From assembly GCA_965227945.1 (NCBI GenBank), contig CBDDGQ010000006.1, positions 1,054,001 through 1,118,000 on the forward strand: a stretch of 64,000 nt of DNA, written 5' to 3'. Positions 1 to 9,069 of the stretch are shown piece by piece. How positions within the stretch are numbered: the stretch's first letter is position 1; each line of letters opens with the position of its first letter. Both the position numbers and the translations under genes were made by a program. Source of the stretch: Azorhizobium sp965227945. Its GTDB lineage: Bacteria > Pseudomonadota > Alphaproteobacteria > Rhizobiales > Xanthobacteraceae. The notes below the pieces were generated by a model. It did not search any database, was not told the DNA's origin, and saw only the letters and a program-made list of their open reading frames with translations.

Positions 1-155
1 TCCGCCGCCCGCGCGCCGGAGGGGACGCCGAGCGCCAGCACCAGCGCAGCGGCCAGCGCCAGGGCGTGGCCTGCCGGGCGTAGCCGCAGACCTGGATCTC
101 GCCGGTTTCCGGTCTCTCCGTCCCCTTGCCAGGGTGCGTGCCGCAGCGCCTGCAT
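1..155 (-). CDS. Exported protein, N-terminus only (runs off the window)
   Basis: An open frame on the minus strand starts with ATG at 155 and is cut by the left edge. A GGAGG ribosome-binding site lies 9 bases upstream of this ATG; a second in-frame ATG at 161 is too close to it. After a charged N-terminus rich in Arg and Gly, the translation enters a hydrophobic stretch (ALALAAALVLALGV) ending in SGARAA, which looks like a signal peptide with an AxA cleavage site. The mature protein is outside the window, so no function can be given. It lies about 65 bases downstream of the AhpD-like gene on the same strand. Confidence 0.45.
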   Translation of the reverse strand, partial: MQALRHAPWQGDGETGNRRDPGLRLRPAGHALALAAALVLALGVPSGARAA

Positions 156-221
156 CGCCATCCGCCTCCTCTGCTATATCCATTTGAATATAACATGGCG
201 CAGGACGGAGGGCAGCGGCGA

Positions 222-1025
222 TCAGGCGCCGGGGGTGCGGGCCTGGGTGAGATACTGAGGATTGGGCCGCATGTCGGTGGCGGTGGCCACCCGGTTGGAC
301 ATGTTGAAGAAGCCGGTCACCGCCGCTGCATCCCAGATATCGCGATCGCTGAAGCCCACCGCGCGCAATGCCGCCCGGTCCGCTTCCTCCACCGCATGGG
401 GGGTTTCGGTGAGCTTCACCGCGAAATCCAGCAGCGCGCGCTGGCGCGGATCGAGCCGGGCCGCGCGGTAATTCATCACGATCTGCTCCCCCAGCTCCGG
501 CTGGCCGGAGAGGCTGCGCACCGCGGCCCCGTGGGCGGTGAGGCAATAATAGCAGCGGTTCACGGCGGAGACCGCTACCGCGATCATCTCCCGCTCCAGC
601 TTGGACAGGCCGGAGGGCGCCAGCATCAGATCATTGTACATGGCGGCAAAGGCATTGAGCTTCGGCAGATCAAAGGCATAGGCCAGCAGAACATTGGGCA
701 CATAGCCGATCTTCTCGACGCATTTGTCGAAATAGGCCTGGGTGGCGGCATCCAGCGGCGCCGGCGGCAGGTCCAGCGCGATCACCGGGGTGGCGGGCGG
801 GGCCTTCCCCCGCTCGGTCTTCGGCGCGGCCGCCTTCGCGGCCCGTGCCCGCGACGCCGGAGCGGCACCCCCGCGGGCGGAAGAAGGAGCCGCCGCCTCG
901 GCCAAGGTAGCTTGCAACCGCCCCGCCACTGCCTGTTTCTCAGGCGCGGCGCTTATCTTGGCAGACTTTTCAACGTCCTGGGCGGGCTTGCGCCGGCGCG
1001 CGGCGGGGATCATGTTCTTCGCCAT
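222..1025 (-). CDS. AhpD-like / peroxidase-related carboxymuconolactone decarboxylase family protein
   Basis: This 267-residue protein has an Ala/Lys/Arg-rich, probably disordered N-terminal extension of about 75 residues. A helical AhpD-like domain follows, with NRCYYCLTAHG near residues 154-164. The CxxC plus nearby His is the redox-active motif of the alkylhydroperoxidase-D family (uncharacterised peroxidase-related enzymes). Members reduce peroxides or act as small thiol-based antioxidants; the substrate here is unknown. The ATG at 1025 is preferred because GAGG lies about 9 bases upstream; an in-frame ATG at 1043 has AAAGG directly abutting it. It is divergent from gdhB across 115 bases. 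The long basic N-terminal extension is unusual for the family. Confidence 0.8.
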   Translation of the reverse strand: MAKNMIPAARRRKPAQDVEKSAKISAAPEKQAVAGRLQATLAEAAAPSSARGGAAPASRARAAKAAAPKTERGKAPPATPVIALDLPPAPLDAATQAYFDKCVEKIGYVPNVLLAYAFDLPKLNAFAAMYNDLMLAPSGLSKLEREMIAVAVSAVNRCYYCLTAHGAAVRSLSGQPELGEQIVMNYRAARLDPRQRALLDFAVKLTETPHAVEEADRAALRAVGFSDRDIWDAAAVTGFFNMSNRVATATDMRPNPQYLTQARTPGA

Positions 1026-1140
1026 GGAGGGGGACCTCGTCATCCTTTCGTCGCGCCTTGGGGTCAGACCCAACGGCAGCTCGGCGCGCGCTCGAGCATC
1101 GCGCACATCGGCCCGGCCCGAAAGCCTCAGGAGAGACCTC

Positions 1141-4100
1141 ATGAATGTTCAAGGCTCCGACGCCTCCTTCGGAACGCAGGCGCGTCTGTCATTGGCGGTC
1201 AGCCTGTTGAAGGCCGACGCCGCCGGAGTCCCCGAGGCCTTCACCCGCCGCCTGTTCGGCGCCGCCGCCCCAGAGGACGTGGACACGCTCCTGCCCGAGG
1301 CCATCGCCGCCCTGGCGCGCTCCGCATGGGCGCACCTGACCGCCCACAAGGTGGGCGAGAGCGACGTCCACATCTCCACCCCCGCTTTGCCCGGCCATCC
1401 GGCCATCACGGTGATCGAGACGGTGAATGACGACATGTCGTTCCTGTTTGATTCCATCGCCGGCGAGCTGGCCGACCGCGGCATCGAACTGCGGCTGGCC
1501 GCCCATCCCATCTTCGCCGTCGATCGCAGCGGCGCGCTGAGCATCGAGCCCGACCTCGCGGTGGCCGCCGAGCGCGGGCTCAAGCGCGAGAGCCTGATCC
1601 ATCTGCATATTCCCGCCCTCGACGGCCCCGCCGCCGAGGCGGAACTGCGCGATGCTTTGGCCAAGGTGCTGGCGGACGTGCGCGCTGCCAATCGCGACTT
1701 CTTCGCCATGCGCAACCGCGTCTATGAGGTGTCCAAGGGCTATCGCCGCGAGCCCCGCCCCTATGCGGATGCCGAGCGCGAGGAGGCCGCCGATCTGGTG
1801 GAGTGGCTGGTCACCGACAATTTCATCTTCCTCGGCCTGCGCGCCTACGGGCTGACCGCCGACGGCGGGCTGGAGCCCTTGCCCGACACCGGCCTCGGCA
1901 TCCTGCGCGATCCCGAGGTGCACGAACTGCGCCTGGGTACGGAAGCGGTGGTCACGACGCCGGAGATCCGCCAGTTTCTCTCCGGTCCCTCGCCGCTCAT
2001 CATCACCAAGTCCAGCCTGCGCTCCACCGTGCATCGCCGGGTGTTCATGGACTATATCGGCGTGAAGCGGCACGACGCCACCGGCGCCCTCACCGGCGAA
2101 GTGCGCATCATAGGCCTGTTCACCTCCACCGCTTACACCCATTCGGTGATGCAGATTCCTTATCTGCGCAACAAGGCGGAAGCCTGTGCCCGCCGCGCCG
2201 GCTTTGCCCGCGACAGCCATTCCGGCAAGGCGCTGGGCACGGTGATGGAGACCTATCCCCGCGACGACCTGTTCCAGATCGACGCCGATACGCTCCAGAC
2301 CTACGCCATGGAGATCCTGTCGCTCTACGACCGGCCGCGCGTGCGCGTCCTGCCGCGGGTGGATGCGTTCGACCGCTTCGTCTCGGTGCTGGTCTATGTG
2401 CCGCGCGAGCGCTTCGATGCCGGCCTGCGCCAGCGCATCGGCGCCTATCTGGCGCAGGTGTTCGGCGGCCAGGTGGCGGCGGTGACACCCGCCTTCCTCA
2501 ATGACGTGCCGCTCACCCGCGTGCATTACATCATCGGCCGCCGCGAAGGCCGCACCCCGGATGTGGACCGCAACGCCCTGGAACGGGAAGTGGCGCGCCT
2601 CGCCCTCACCTGGTCCGACCGCCTGCGCGAGGCGCTGCTCTCCACCCACGGCGCCGCCGAGGCCCATGGCCTGATCGAGCGCTATTGCAGCGCCTTCGAC
2701 GGCGGCTATATCGCCGCGTATGGCGTCAACACTGCGGTGGAGGACATCGCCCGGCTGGAGCGCCTGTCCGCCGCCCGTCCGGTGGCCCTCGACTTCTATC
2801 GCCGCCCCGGCGATACCGCCGACCGCATCGCTTTGCGCCTCATCTCCTTCGGCCGGCCGCTGCCCTTGTCGCAGCGGGTGCCGACGCTGGAGAACATGGG
2901 CCTGCGCGCCATCGACGAGCGCACCTATCGCATCGAGACCCGGCCCCGCGTGGGCGGCGACAGCGCCAGCGTCACCCGCAGCTGGGTGCATGAGATGAGC
3001 CTGGAGCGCGCCGACGGCCGCACCATCGAGGTGACCGGCGCCGCCGAGCGGCTGGAGGACCTGCTCACCGCCGTGCTGCGCGGCCAAGCGGAGAATGACG
3101 GCTTCAACGCTTTGGTGCTGGACACCGGCCTTGCCTGGCGGGACGTGGCGCTGGTGCGGGCGCTGGCCCGCTATCTGCGCCAGGCCGGCATCGCCTTCTC
3201 GCAGGATTATCTCTGGACCACCCTGGTGCGTCATGCCGGCGTCGCCGAGCGGGTGGCCAAGCTGTTCCACGCCCGCTTCGACCCCGCCCGCGACCCCGAC
3301 CCGGAGGCCCGCGCCGCCCGCGAGGCGCCGCTGCGCGAGCAGATCGAGGCGGCTTTGTCGGAAGTCTCCAGCCTGGACGAGGACCGCATCCTGCGCCGCT
3401 TCGTCAATCTGGTGGACGCCGCTTTGCGCACCACCTTCTACCAGCGCGACGCGGAGGGGCGGCCCAAGGCGGCCATCGCCATCAAATATGAGAGCGCCAA
3501 GGTGGAGGGGCTGCCCCTGCCCCGCCCGCTCTATGAAGTGTTCGTCTATGCCCCGCAGGTGGAAGGCGTGCATCTGCGCTTCGGCCATGTGGCCCGCGGC
3601 GGTCTGCGCTGGTCCGACCGGCCGCAGGATTTCCGCACCGAGGTGCTGGGGCTGGTCAAGGCCCAGCAGGTGAAGAATGCGGTGATCGTGCCGGTGGGCG
3701 CCAAGGGCGGCTTCGTGCCCAAGCGCCTGCCGCTGGGCGGCAGCCGCGACGCGGTGCAGGCGGAAGGCGTCTCGGCCTACGAGACCTTCGTGTCCAGCCT
3801 GCTGGATCTCACCGACAATCTGAAGGGCGGCGCGGTGGTCCATCCCACCGACGTGGTGCGGCTCGACGGCGACGACCCCTATCTGGTGGTGGCCGCCGAC
3901 AAGGGCACCGCCACCTTCTCCGACACCGCCAATGCCATCTCCCAGCGCCACGGCTTCTGGCTGGACGATGCCTTCGCCTCCGGCGGCTCGGTGGGTTATG
4001 ACCACAAGGCCATGGGCATCACCGCCCGCGGCGCCTGGGAAGCGGTGAAGCGGCACTTCCGCGAGCTGAATTTGGACATCCAGGTCACCCCCTTCACCGT

Positions 4101-5979
4101 GGTGGGCGTGGGCGACATGTCCGGCGACGTGTTCGGCAACGGCATGCTGCTGTCCAAGGCCATCAAGCTGGTGGCGGCCTTCGATCATCGCCACATCTTC
4201 CTCGATCCCGGCTCCGACCCGGCCCTCGCCCATGCGGAGCGGGCGCGCCTGTTCGCGCTGCCGCGCTCCAGCTGGGCGGATTACGACGCGTCGCTGATCT
4301 CGGAGGGCGGCGGCATCTATCCCCGCAGCGCCAAGCGCATCCCGCTGTCGCCGCAGGTGCAGGCGCTGCTCGGCCTCGCCAAGCCGGAGGCCGCCCCCAA
4401 TGAGGTGATGACCGCCATCCTGAAGGCGGATGCGGACCTGCTGTGGTTCGGCGGCATCGGCACCTATGTGCGCGCCACCGTGGAAAGCGACGCCCAGGTG
4501 GGCGACCGCGCCAATGACGCCATCCGCATCACCGCCTCCGACCTGAAGGTGAAGGTGATCGGCGAGGGCGCCAATCTGGGCATGACCCAGCGCAGCCGCA
4601 TCGAGGCCGCCCGCAAGGGGGTGAAGCTCAACACCGATGCCATCGACAATTCCGCCGGCGTGAACACCTCCGACGTGGAGGTGAACATCAAGATCGCTTT
4701 GTCGCTGCCGGTCACCGAAGGCCGGCTGAACCCGCCGGACCGGGCGGGGCTCTTGGCGGAGATGACCGACGAGGTGGGCCATCTGGTGCTGCGCAACAAT
4801 TATCTCCAGCCCTTGGCCCTGTCCCTGGCGGAGCGGCGCGGGCCGGAGGATCTGGCGTTCCAGCAGCGCATGATGCAGGCGCTGGAACTCCGCGGCGAAC
4901 TGGATCGCGGGGTGGAATTCCTGCCCAGCGACGGCGAGTTGCAGGAGCGCCGGGCGCGCGGGGAAAACCTCACCCGGCCGGAACTGGCGGTGCTTTTGGC
5001 CTATGCCAAGCTCTCGCTCTATGCGGAGCTGCTCGGCTCCGACGTGCCGGACGACGCATATCTGGCGGACGAACTGGTACGCTATTTCCCCGCCGCTCTG
5101 CGCGAGCGCTTCCCCGAGGCCATCACCGCCCACCGGCTGCGCCGCGAGATCATCGCCACCGGCCTTGCCAATGCCATCGTCAACCAGGGGGGACCGGCCA
5201 GTATCGCCCGCATCGCCGACCAGACCGGGGCGGACGCGGCGGGCATCGCCCGCGCCTTCGCGGTGGTGCGCGACAGCTACGGCCTGCCGGCCATCAACGC
5301 CGCCATCGACGCCTTGGACAACCAGCTGGACGGGGAAGTGCAGCTCAGCCTCTATGCGGCGGTGCAGGATCTGATGGTTAGCCGCACCATCTGGTTCCTG
5401 CGCAATGTGAGCTTCACCGACGGCATCGCCGCCGTGGTGACGCGCTATGGCGCCGCCATCTCAGAAGTGTCGCGGGTGCTGGACGTGAGCCTGCCGGACA
5501 GCTGGCGCATCGCCCGCGACCGGCGCATCGGCGAACTGGTGCACAACCGGGTGCCCAATGACCTCGCCGGCCAGATCGCGGTGCTGCCGGCGCTGGCGGT
5601 GGGCTCGGACATCGCCTTGCTGGCGGAGCGCACCGGCCGGCCCATCGCCGAGGCGGCGCCCACCTTCTTCGCGGCGGGGCGCTATTTCGGCATTGACGAG
5701 ATCATCGGCTCGGCCCGCGCCATCAGCGCCCCGGACTATTACGACCGCCTGGCGCTGGACCGGGCGCTGGCCCAGGTGGAGACCTTCACCCGCCAGGTCA
5801 CCGGCGACGTCCTGGCCGAGGGCGGCACCGGGGCCGAGGGCGTCGAGGCCTGGGTGGAGCGCCGCCGCAAGGACGTGGAGCGCGTCCGCGCCACGGTGCA
5901 GGACATCACCGCCTCCGGCCTGTCTTTGTCCAAGCTGACGCTGGCCGCCAACCTGCTGGGCGACCTGGTCCGCAGCTAG
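1141..5979 (+). CDS. gdhB: NAD-specific glutamate dehydrogenase, large (about 180 kDa) type
   Basis: This cytosolic 1,612-residue enzyme oxidatively deaminates L-glutamate to 2-oxoglutarate and ammonia with NAD. Length and motifs match the bacterial large NAD-GDH family (Bac_GDH). The long N-terminal part has regulatory ACT-like segments (roughly residues 1-700). The catalytic region includes GGLRWSDRPQDFRTEV near 820 and KNAVIVPVGAKGGFVPK near 845 (substrate-binding lysines). Further on come GVGDMSGDVFGNGMLLS near 990 (the NAD-binding Gly-rich turn) and LLWFGGIGTYVRA near 1100. The ATG at 1141 is chosen because AGGAGAG precedes it; the frame is open further upstream but without conserved sequence. 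It is a single gene, followed by a hairpin and a gene-free stretch. Confidence 0.96.
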   Translation: MNVQGSDASFGTQARLSLAVSLLKADAAGVPEAFTRRLFGAAAPEDVDTLLPEAIAALARSAWAHLTAHKVGESDVHISTPALPGHPAITVIETVNDDMSFLFDSIAGELADRGIELRLAAHPIFAVDRSGALSIEPDLAVAAERGLKRESLIHLHIPALDGPAAEAELRDALAKVLADVRAANRDFFAMRNRVYEVSKGYRREPRPYADAEREEAADLVEWLVTDNFIFLGLRAYGLTADGGLEPLPDTGLGILRDPEVHELRLGTEAVVTTPEIRQFLSGPSPLIITKSSLRSTVHRRVFMDYIGVKRHDATGALTGEVRIIGLFTSTAYTHSVMQIPYLRNKAEACARRAGFARDSHSGKALGTVMETYPRDDLFQIDADTLQTYAMEILSLYDRPRVRVLPRVDAFDRFVSVLVYVPRERFDAGLRQRIGAYLAQVFGGQVAAVTPAFLNDVPLTRVHYIIGRREGRTPDVDRNALEREVARLALTWSDRLREALLSTHGAAEAHGLIERYCSAFDGGYIAAYGVNTAVEDIARLERLSAARPVALDFYRRPGDTADRIALRLISFGRPLPLSQRVPTLENMGLRAIDERTYRIETRPRVGGDSASVTRSWVHEMSLERADGRTIEVTGAAERLEDLLTAVLRGQAENDGFNALVLDTGLAWRDVALVRALARYLRQAGIAFSQDYLWTTLVRHAGVAERVAKLFHARFDPARDPDPEARAAREAPLREQIEAALSEVSSLDEDRILRRFVNLVDAALRTTFYQRDAEGRPKAAIAIKYESAKVEGLPLPRPLYEVFVYAPQVEGVHLRFGHVARGGLRWSDRPQDFRTEVLGLVKAQQVKNAVIVPVGAKGGFVPKRLPLGGSRDAVQAEGVSAYETFVSSLLDLTDNLKGGAVVHPTDVVRLDGDDPYLVVAADKGTATFSDTANAISQRHGFWLDDAFASGGSVGYDHKAMGITARGAWEAVKRHFRELNLDIQVTPFTVVGVGDMSGDVFGNGMLLSKAIKLVAAFDHRHIFLDPGSDPALAHAERARLFALPRSSWADYDASLISEGGGIYPRSAKRIPLSPQVQALLGLAKPEAAPNEVMTAILKADADLLWFGGIGTYVRATVESDAQVGDRANDAIRITASDLKVKVIGEGANLGMTQRSRIEAARKGVKLNTDAIDNSAGVNTSDVEVNIKIALSLPVTEGRLNPPDRAGLLAEMTDEVGHLVLRNNYLQPLALSLAERRGPEDLAFQQRMMQALELRGELDRGVEFLPSDGELQERRARGENLTRPELAVLLAYAKLSLYAELLGSDVPDDAYLADELVRYFPAALRERFPEAITAHRLRREIIATGLANAIVNQGGPASIARIADQTGADAAGIARAFAVVRDSYGLPAINAAIDALDNQLDGEVQLSLYAAVQDLMVSRTIWFLRNVSFTDGIAAVVTRYGAAISEVSRVLDVSLPDSWRIARDRRIGELVHNRVPNDLAGQIAVLPALAVGSDIALLAERTGRPIAEAAPTFFAAGRYFGIDEIIGSARAISAPDYYDRLALDRALAQVETFTRQVTGDVLAEGGTGAEGVEAWVERRRKDVERVRATVQDITASGLSLSKLTLAANLLGDLVRS

Positions 5980-6020
5980 GCAGGGGCGGGACGCAGGCAC
6001 GCCGACCATTGGCGCGCCAC

Positions 6021-6049
6021 ACCCCCTCCCCCCTTGCGGGGGAGGGGGT
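6021..6049. terminator. GC-rich stem-loop after gdhB
   Basis: The sequence reads ACCCCCTCCCCC, a 5-base loop, then GGGGGAGGGGGT. The 12-bp stem begins 41 bases after the gdhB stop. No T-run follows, so it may act as a terminator, a transcript-end stabiliser or a dispersed repeat. Two related hairpins lie at about 6191-6215 and 6332-6350. Confidence 0.5.
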
Positions 6050-6206
6050 GAAACGGCGGCCAGCCGGCACCCGCTCCCCAGCCAAGCCCGCCGCACCGGC
6101 AAGATCCGCGAACACAAGCAGGGAAGCCTCTTCCCCTCCCGCCGCAGCCCTCCGGTCGCGCAAAGGCGGCGCCCGTTTCACCCCCCTCCCTGCCCTCCCC
6201 CGCAAG

Positions 6207-6369
6207 GGGGGAGGAGCCCGCGCGAGATCTGAATGGGCACGCCTTGGCCCGCCGCGGCCCGTCCCCAGCCAGGAGGAGGATCGCCACCCGCGAGCGGAGA
6301 GGGCACCCGCGCCGCCTGCGGGACACACCCCCTCCCCCCTTGCGGGGGAGGAGCCCGCGCGAGATCTGA
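6207..6369. repeat. 26-bp direct repeat, two copies, each joined to a C-rich/G-rich hairpin
   Basis: Identical 26-base copies lie at 6207-6232 and 6344-6369. Each starts with the GGGGGAG arm of a hairpin, continues GAGCCCGCGCG and ends AGATCTGA. The hairpin plus conserved tail resembles a dispersed intergenic repeat family, but only this locus can be seen. Confidence 0.7.
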
Positions 6370-6641
6370 GCCGAAAGAACGCGGGGGCCCGCGCTGAAAG
6401 CGGGCATGGTGGAGGTGGTTTTCGGAGGTGGCCCGCGCCTGTCTCTTTCGCGCCAGGGGCAGCCATCCGTTCACTTGATGAGCACCCACTCAACAGGTCC
6501 GCTCGCTCGTTGCTTCTCCGGTGCCATCACAGGCACCCCAAGCGGGGGCCGATTGATCGTGATCCCGCCGAAGGCGCTGCGCCCGCCGGTGGCGAGGCAG
6601 CGCCTTCCCGTCGTGGACGCCCTTGAGGACACCCGGCCGGA

Positions 6642-7616
6642 TCAGGCCGGGAAACGCTCACCCACCATGTCCTCGCTCTTGGCCCAGAGCGCCTCAGCAT
6701 GAGCGGGATCGAGCGCGTAGGAGCGCACGCCTTCGCTGATGGGGGTGATCAGCCCGTCGGTCACGGTCGAGACGTGGCAGTTCTCGCAATACCGGCCCCC
6801 GATTTCGTCAGCGTCGGCCACCACGCCGGCCCACACCGAGGTCGCGGCGCCTTGCGGGATGGTCTTCCACTGGAAGGGCGGCCGGCCTTCGGCGGCGAGG
6901 TCGGCGTTGATCTTTTGCAGCATCTGATCGATGAAGCTGGCGTCGATATGGCGCGCGAGCTCGGTCTGGATGCCGCCGGGATGGAGCGCGGTGGCGCGCA
7001 CGCCGCGGGCCTTGTGCCGGCGATCGAACGCGACCGCGAAAAGGATGTTGGCGGTCTTTGAGCGTCCGTAGGCGATCATCGGGTCGTAGGGGGTGTGGGC
7101 GAAGCTCGGGTCCTCCAGGTCGACGTCCGCATAGCGGTGACCGGAGGACGCGACGTTCACCAGCCGCCCGCCGGGCGCGATCAAAGGGGCGATGCGATTG
7201 ACCAGCACGAAATGGCCGAGATGATTGGTGCCGAACTGGGTCTCGAAACCGTCGGCCGTATGGCCGAACGGCGGCGCCATGACACCGGCATTGGCGATCA
7301 CGAGATCGAACGGCCGGCCATCGGCGAGAAGCCCGTCGGCACAGGCGCGCACGCTCGCCAGCGCGGCGAGGTCGAGCTCGACCAGCGTCAAGCCGCCGCC
7401 CTGCGCCGCCTGGGCCCGCACGACGGCCGTGGCCGCTTCCGCCTTGGCGAGATCGCGCGCCGCGCCGACCACCTGCGCCCCGCGCGCCGCCAGCGCCCGC
7501 GCCGTCTCCACGCCCAGGCCGGCGGACACGCCGGTGACGAGCACGCGCTTGCCACCCAGATCCACGCCCGCGAGTACGTCGTCGGTGGTGGATGTGGCTC
7601 CGAAAGGTCCGGCCAT
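6642..7616 (-). CDS. Short-chain dehydrogenase/reductase (retinol-dehydrogenase-like)
   Basis: This 324-residue SDR oxidoreductase uses NAD(P) to interconvert a carbonyl and an alcohol; the substrate is unknown. TGVSAGLG at residues 28-35 is the nucleotide-binding glycine motif. NAGVMAPP follows the fourth strand, VASSGHRY supplies the catalytic serine, and YGRSK at 183-187 is the YxxxK active site. The length and the extended C-terminal half resemble the retinol-dehydrogenase/WWOX-like branch. The ATG at 7616 has AAGGAG 7 bases upstream. It is divergent from the TetR gene at 7759, with TetR-type operators between them, so it is very probably that regulator's target. Confidence 0.9.
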   Translation of the reverse strand: MAGPFGATSTTDDVLAGVDLGGKRVLVTGVSAGLGVETARALAARGAQVVGAARDLAKAEAATAVVRAQAAQGGGLTLVELDLAALASVRACADGLLADGRPFDLVIANAGVMAPPFGHTADGFETQFGTNHLGHFVLVNRIAPLIAPGGRLVNVASSGHRYADVDLEDPSFAHTPYDPMIAYGRSKTANILFAVAFDRRHKARGVRATALHPGGIQTELARHIDASFIDQMLQKINADLAAEGRPPFQWKTIPQGAATSVWAGVVADADEIGGRYCENCHVSTVTDGLITPISEGVRSYALDPAHAEALWAKSEDMVGERFPA

Positions 7617-7704
7617 GACACACTCCTTGATCTAAGGACGCACGACTCCCGTTGCGGCCGCGGCATCATTGCCGGCCGGCGCACAGTGGCTTAAGAGGAG
7701 GGCG

Positions 7705-7737
7705 TCTCCGTTTTCTAAATACGGAGGCTCCCTCCGT
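7705..7737. promoter_or_regulatory. Operator: three ACGGAG-type half sites between SDR and tetR
   Basis: ACGGAGG (7721-7727), a 3-base spacer and CCTCCGT (7731-7737) form a perfect 17-base dyad. A third half site, CTCCGT (7706-7711), makes a second, wider dyad with 7721-7726. The sites lie between divergent start codons at 7616 and 7759, about 22 bases before the tetR start. This is the usual arrangement for a TetR protein repressing itself and its neighbour. Confidence 0.65.
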
Positions 7738-7758
7738 TTATCAAGAGGTGATCCGCAT

Positions 7759-8367
7759 ATGGCCGCTGAGGGCGATCCGCAGGCTGTCCGCAAACCGCGC
7801 GCCGATGCGCAGCGCAACCGCATCCGCCTGCTGGAGGTGGCGAAGGTCGCCTTCTCGGAAAAGGGATCCAGCGCCAGTCTGGACGAGATCGCGCGGGTGG
7901 CCGGTGTCGGCATCGGCACGCTCTACCGTCACTTCCCCACGCGCGATGCGCTGATTGCAGCGGTCTACCGCAACGAGACGGAGCAGCTATATGCGGCGGT
8001 GACGCGCCTGGCGCAGACCCGTCCTCCGGTGGAGGCGTTGCGCGAGGGCATGCTGTTGTTCGTGGACTATATCGGGACGAAGCAGGGCATGGCGGAAGCG
8101 CTCAACTCCATCGTCGGCGGAACCTCTGCGCTATATGAGGCCTCCGGGGCGCAGGCGAAGCAGATCATCCACATGCTGGTCGACCGCGCCGTGGCGAGCG
8201 GCGAGATCCGGCTGGACATGGACCCGCTCGATCTCTTCCGCGCGCTGGCCGGGGTGGCCAACATCAGCGCGGGGCCAAACTGGAAACAGTCCGCGCGGAG
8301 CCTCGTGGACATTCTGATCGCCGGCCTCAGCACCGGGCGGGCGACGGGGCAGGAAAAGTCCCCCTGA
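7759..8367 (+). CDS. TetR family transcriptional regulator
   Basis: This 202-residue regulator has an N-terminal helix-turn-helix (LDEIARVAGVGIGTLYRHF, about residues 41-60). The FSEKG segment and the TLYRHFPTRDAL recognition-helix signature are characteristic of TetR. The C-terminal helical ligand domain (about 75-195) gives no clue to the inducer. The frame opens at 7669, but the ATG at 7759 is chosen because it has GAGGTG upstream and begins just before the conserved domain. It probably represses the divergent SDR gene through the dyads at 7705-7737. It is convergent with the next tetR gene across 80 bases. Confidence 0.9.
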   Translation: MAAEGDPQAVRKPRADAQRNRIRLLEVAKVAFSEKGSSASLDEIARVAGVGIGTLYRHFPTRDALIAAVYRNETEQLYAAVTRLAQTRPPVEALREGMLLFVDYIGTKQGMAEALNSIVGGTSALYEASGAQAKQIIHMLVDRAVASGEIRLDMDPLDLFRALAGVANISAGPNWKQSARSLVDILIAGLSTGRATGQEKSP

Positions 8368-8447
8368 TCCTTCGGGGCACGCCGTTCCGACAGGCCGCTG
8401 GGCCGGAAAAGGGGAGGCACGCCCGCCGCCGGGCATCGTTCCGACGG

Positions 8448-9029
8448 TCAGGTGAAGAGCCCTGAGGTGGCGACCTCGACCCGCCGACGCGCCAATCCCT
8501 CCGTATCGCCGAACCGGTCAACAGCCCAAGACACCGCTGTGACCAGCTCGAAGACCTCCCTGGCTGCGACGGAGCGGTGAGCAACGCCTGCCGCTTGCGC
8601 GGCAGCGAGCACGTCTCCGGTCAGCTCCATCAGGAGCAAGACCGCAGGGTTCATGGATGACCCCTGTTCTCCACTGGCCTCTGCGACGCAATGAGGCAAA
8701 TCGTGCCAAACCCGCAGGCGCCACGTCAGCCAAACCAGCCATTCGGACAGCGCTTGCCGCGGCGCATGTTCGGTGGCGAGGGTCTTCGCCGCGCGCTGCG
8801 CGTCCTCCAGGTCCGCTTCCATCAACGCCGCCAGCAGATCTTCACGGGTCGGGAAGTTGCGATAGAGCGTCGCGTTCCCCACACCCGCCCGCAGCGCGAT
8901 CCCGTCGAGCGAGGAAAGGGCACCCTCCAGCTCAAAGACCTCGCGCGCCGCGCGCAGGATCGCGTCACGGTTGCGGCGCGCGTCGGCGCGCAGAGGTCGC
9001 GCCGCAACAGTGTCCCGGTCAACGGTCAT
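8448..9029 (-). CDS. TetR family transcriptional regulator
   Basis: This 193-residue protein has an N-terminal TetR helix-turn-helix (LDGIALRAGVGNATLYRNF, about residues 41-60) preceded by the LRADARRNRDAIL segment. The C-terminal domain (about 80-190) is a divergent ligand-binding bundle. The ribosome-binding site before the ATG at 9029 is weak (AAGGGC). It is divergent from the SDR gene at 9104 across 74 bases holding two tandem GGGG-N5-CCCC dyads. It therefore probably controls that gene and itself. Confidence 0.88.
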   Translation of the reverse strand: MTVDRDTVAARPLRADARRNRDAILRAAREVFELEGALSSLDGIALRAGVGNATLYRNFPTREDLLAALMEADLEDAQRAAKTLATEHAPRQALSEWLVWLTWRLRVWHDLPHCVAEASGEQGSSMNPAVLLLMELTGDVLAAAQAAGVAHRSVAAREVFELVTAVSWAVDRFGDTEGLARRRVEVATSGLFT

Positions 9030-9040
9030 GCCAAAGGCCC

Positions 9041-9069
9041 TTGACTAAATGGGGTATTTCCCCAGATAT
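9041..9069 (+). promoter_or_regulatory. Candidate promoter for the SDR gene at 9104
   Basis: TTGACT (9041-9046) and AGATAT (9064-9069) are 17 bases apart, with the ATG 35 bases downstream of the -10. Both elements overlap the operator dyads, consistent with repression by blocking polymerase. Confidence 0.45.

Larger units (their letters stand above)
5980..6641. other. Gene-free stretch with hairpins and a direct repeat
   Basis: No convincing gene is seen here. The stretch holds three copies of a CTCCCCC-loop-GGGGGAG inverted repeat and a 26-base exact direct repeat (annotated separately). The last 165 bases next to the SDR gene contain an open minus-strand frame ending in a TGA near 6477 (peptide ending GPVEWVLIK). 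It could be the tail of a lost gene, but I recognise no family. Confidence 0.6.

Noticed and set aside
742..1140. N-terminal extension of gdhB back to 742
   Set aside because: It would overlap the AhpD-like gene on the other strand; family length and the AGGAGAG site support 1141.
1189..5133. A 1,314-codon open frame on the minus strand opposite gdhB
   Set aside because: It is the His/Gln/Gly/Arg-rich shadow of a high-GC gene; it has no recognisable domain and gdhB is certain.
6009..6626. Several plus- and minus-strand frames of 100-200 codons in the gap after gdhB
   Set aside because: They translate the C-rich/G-rich hairpins and repeats into Pro/Arg/Gly-rich peptides with no conserved features.
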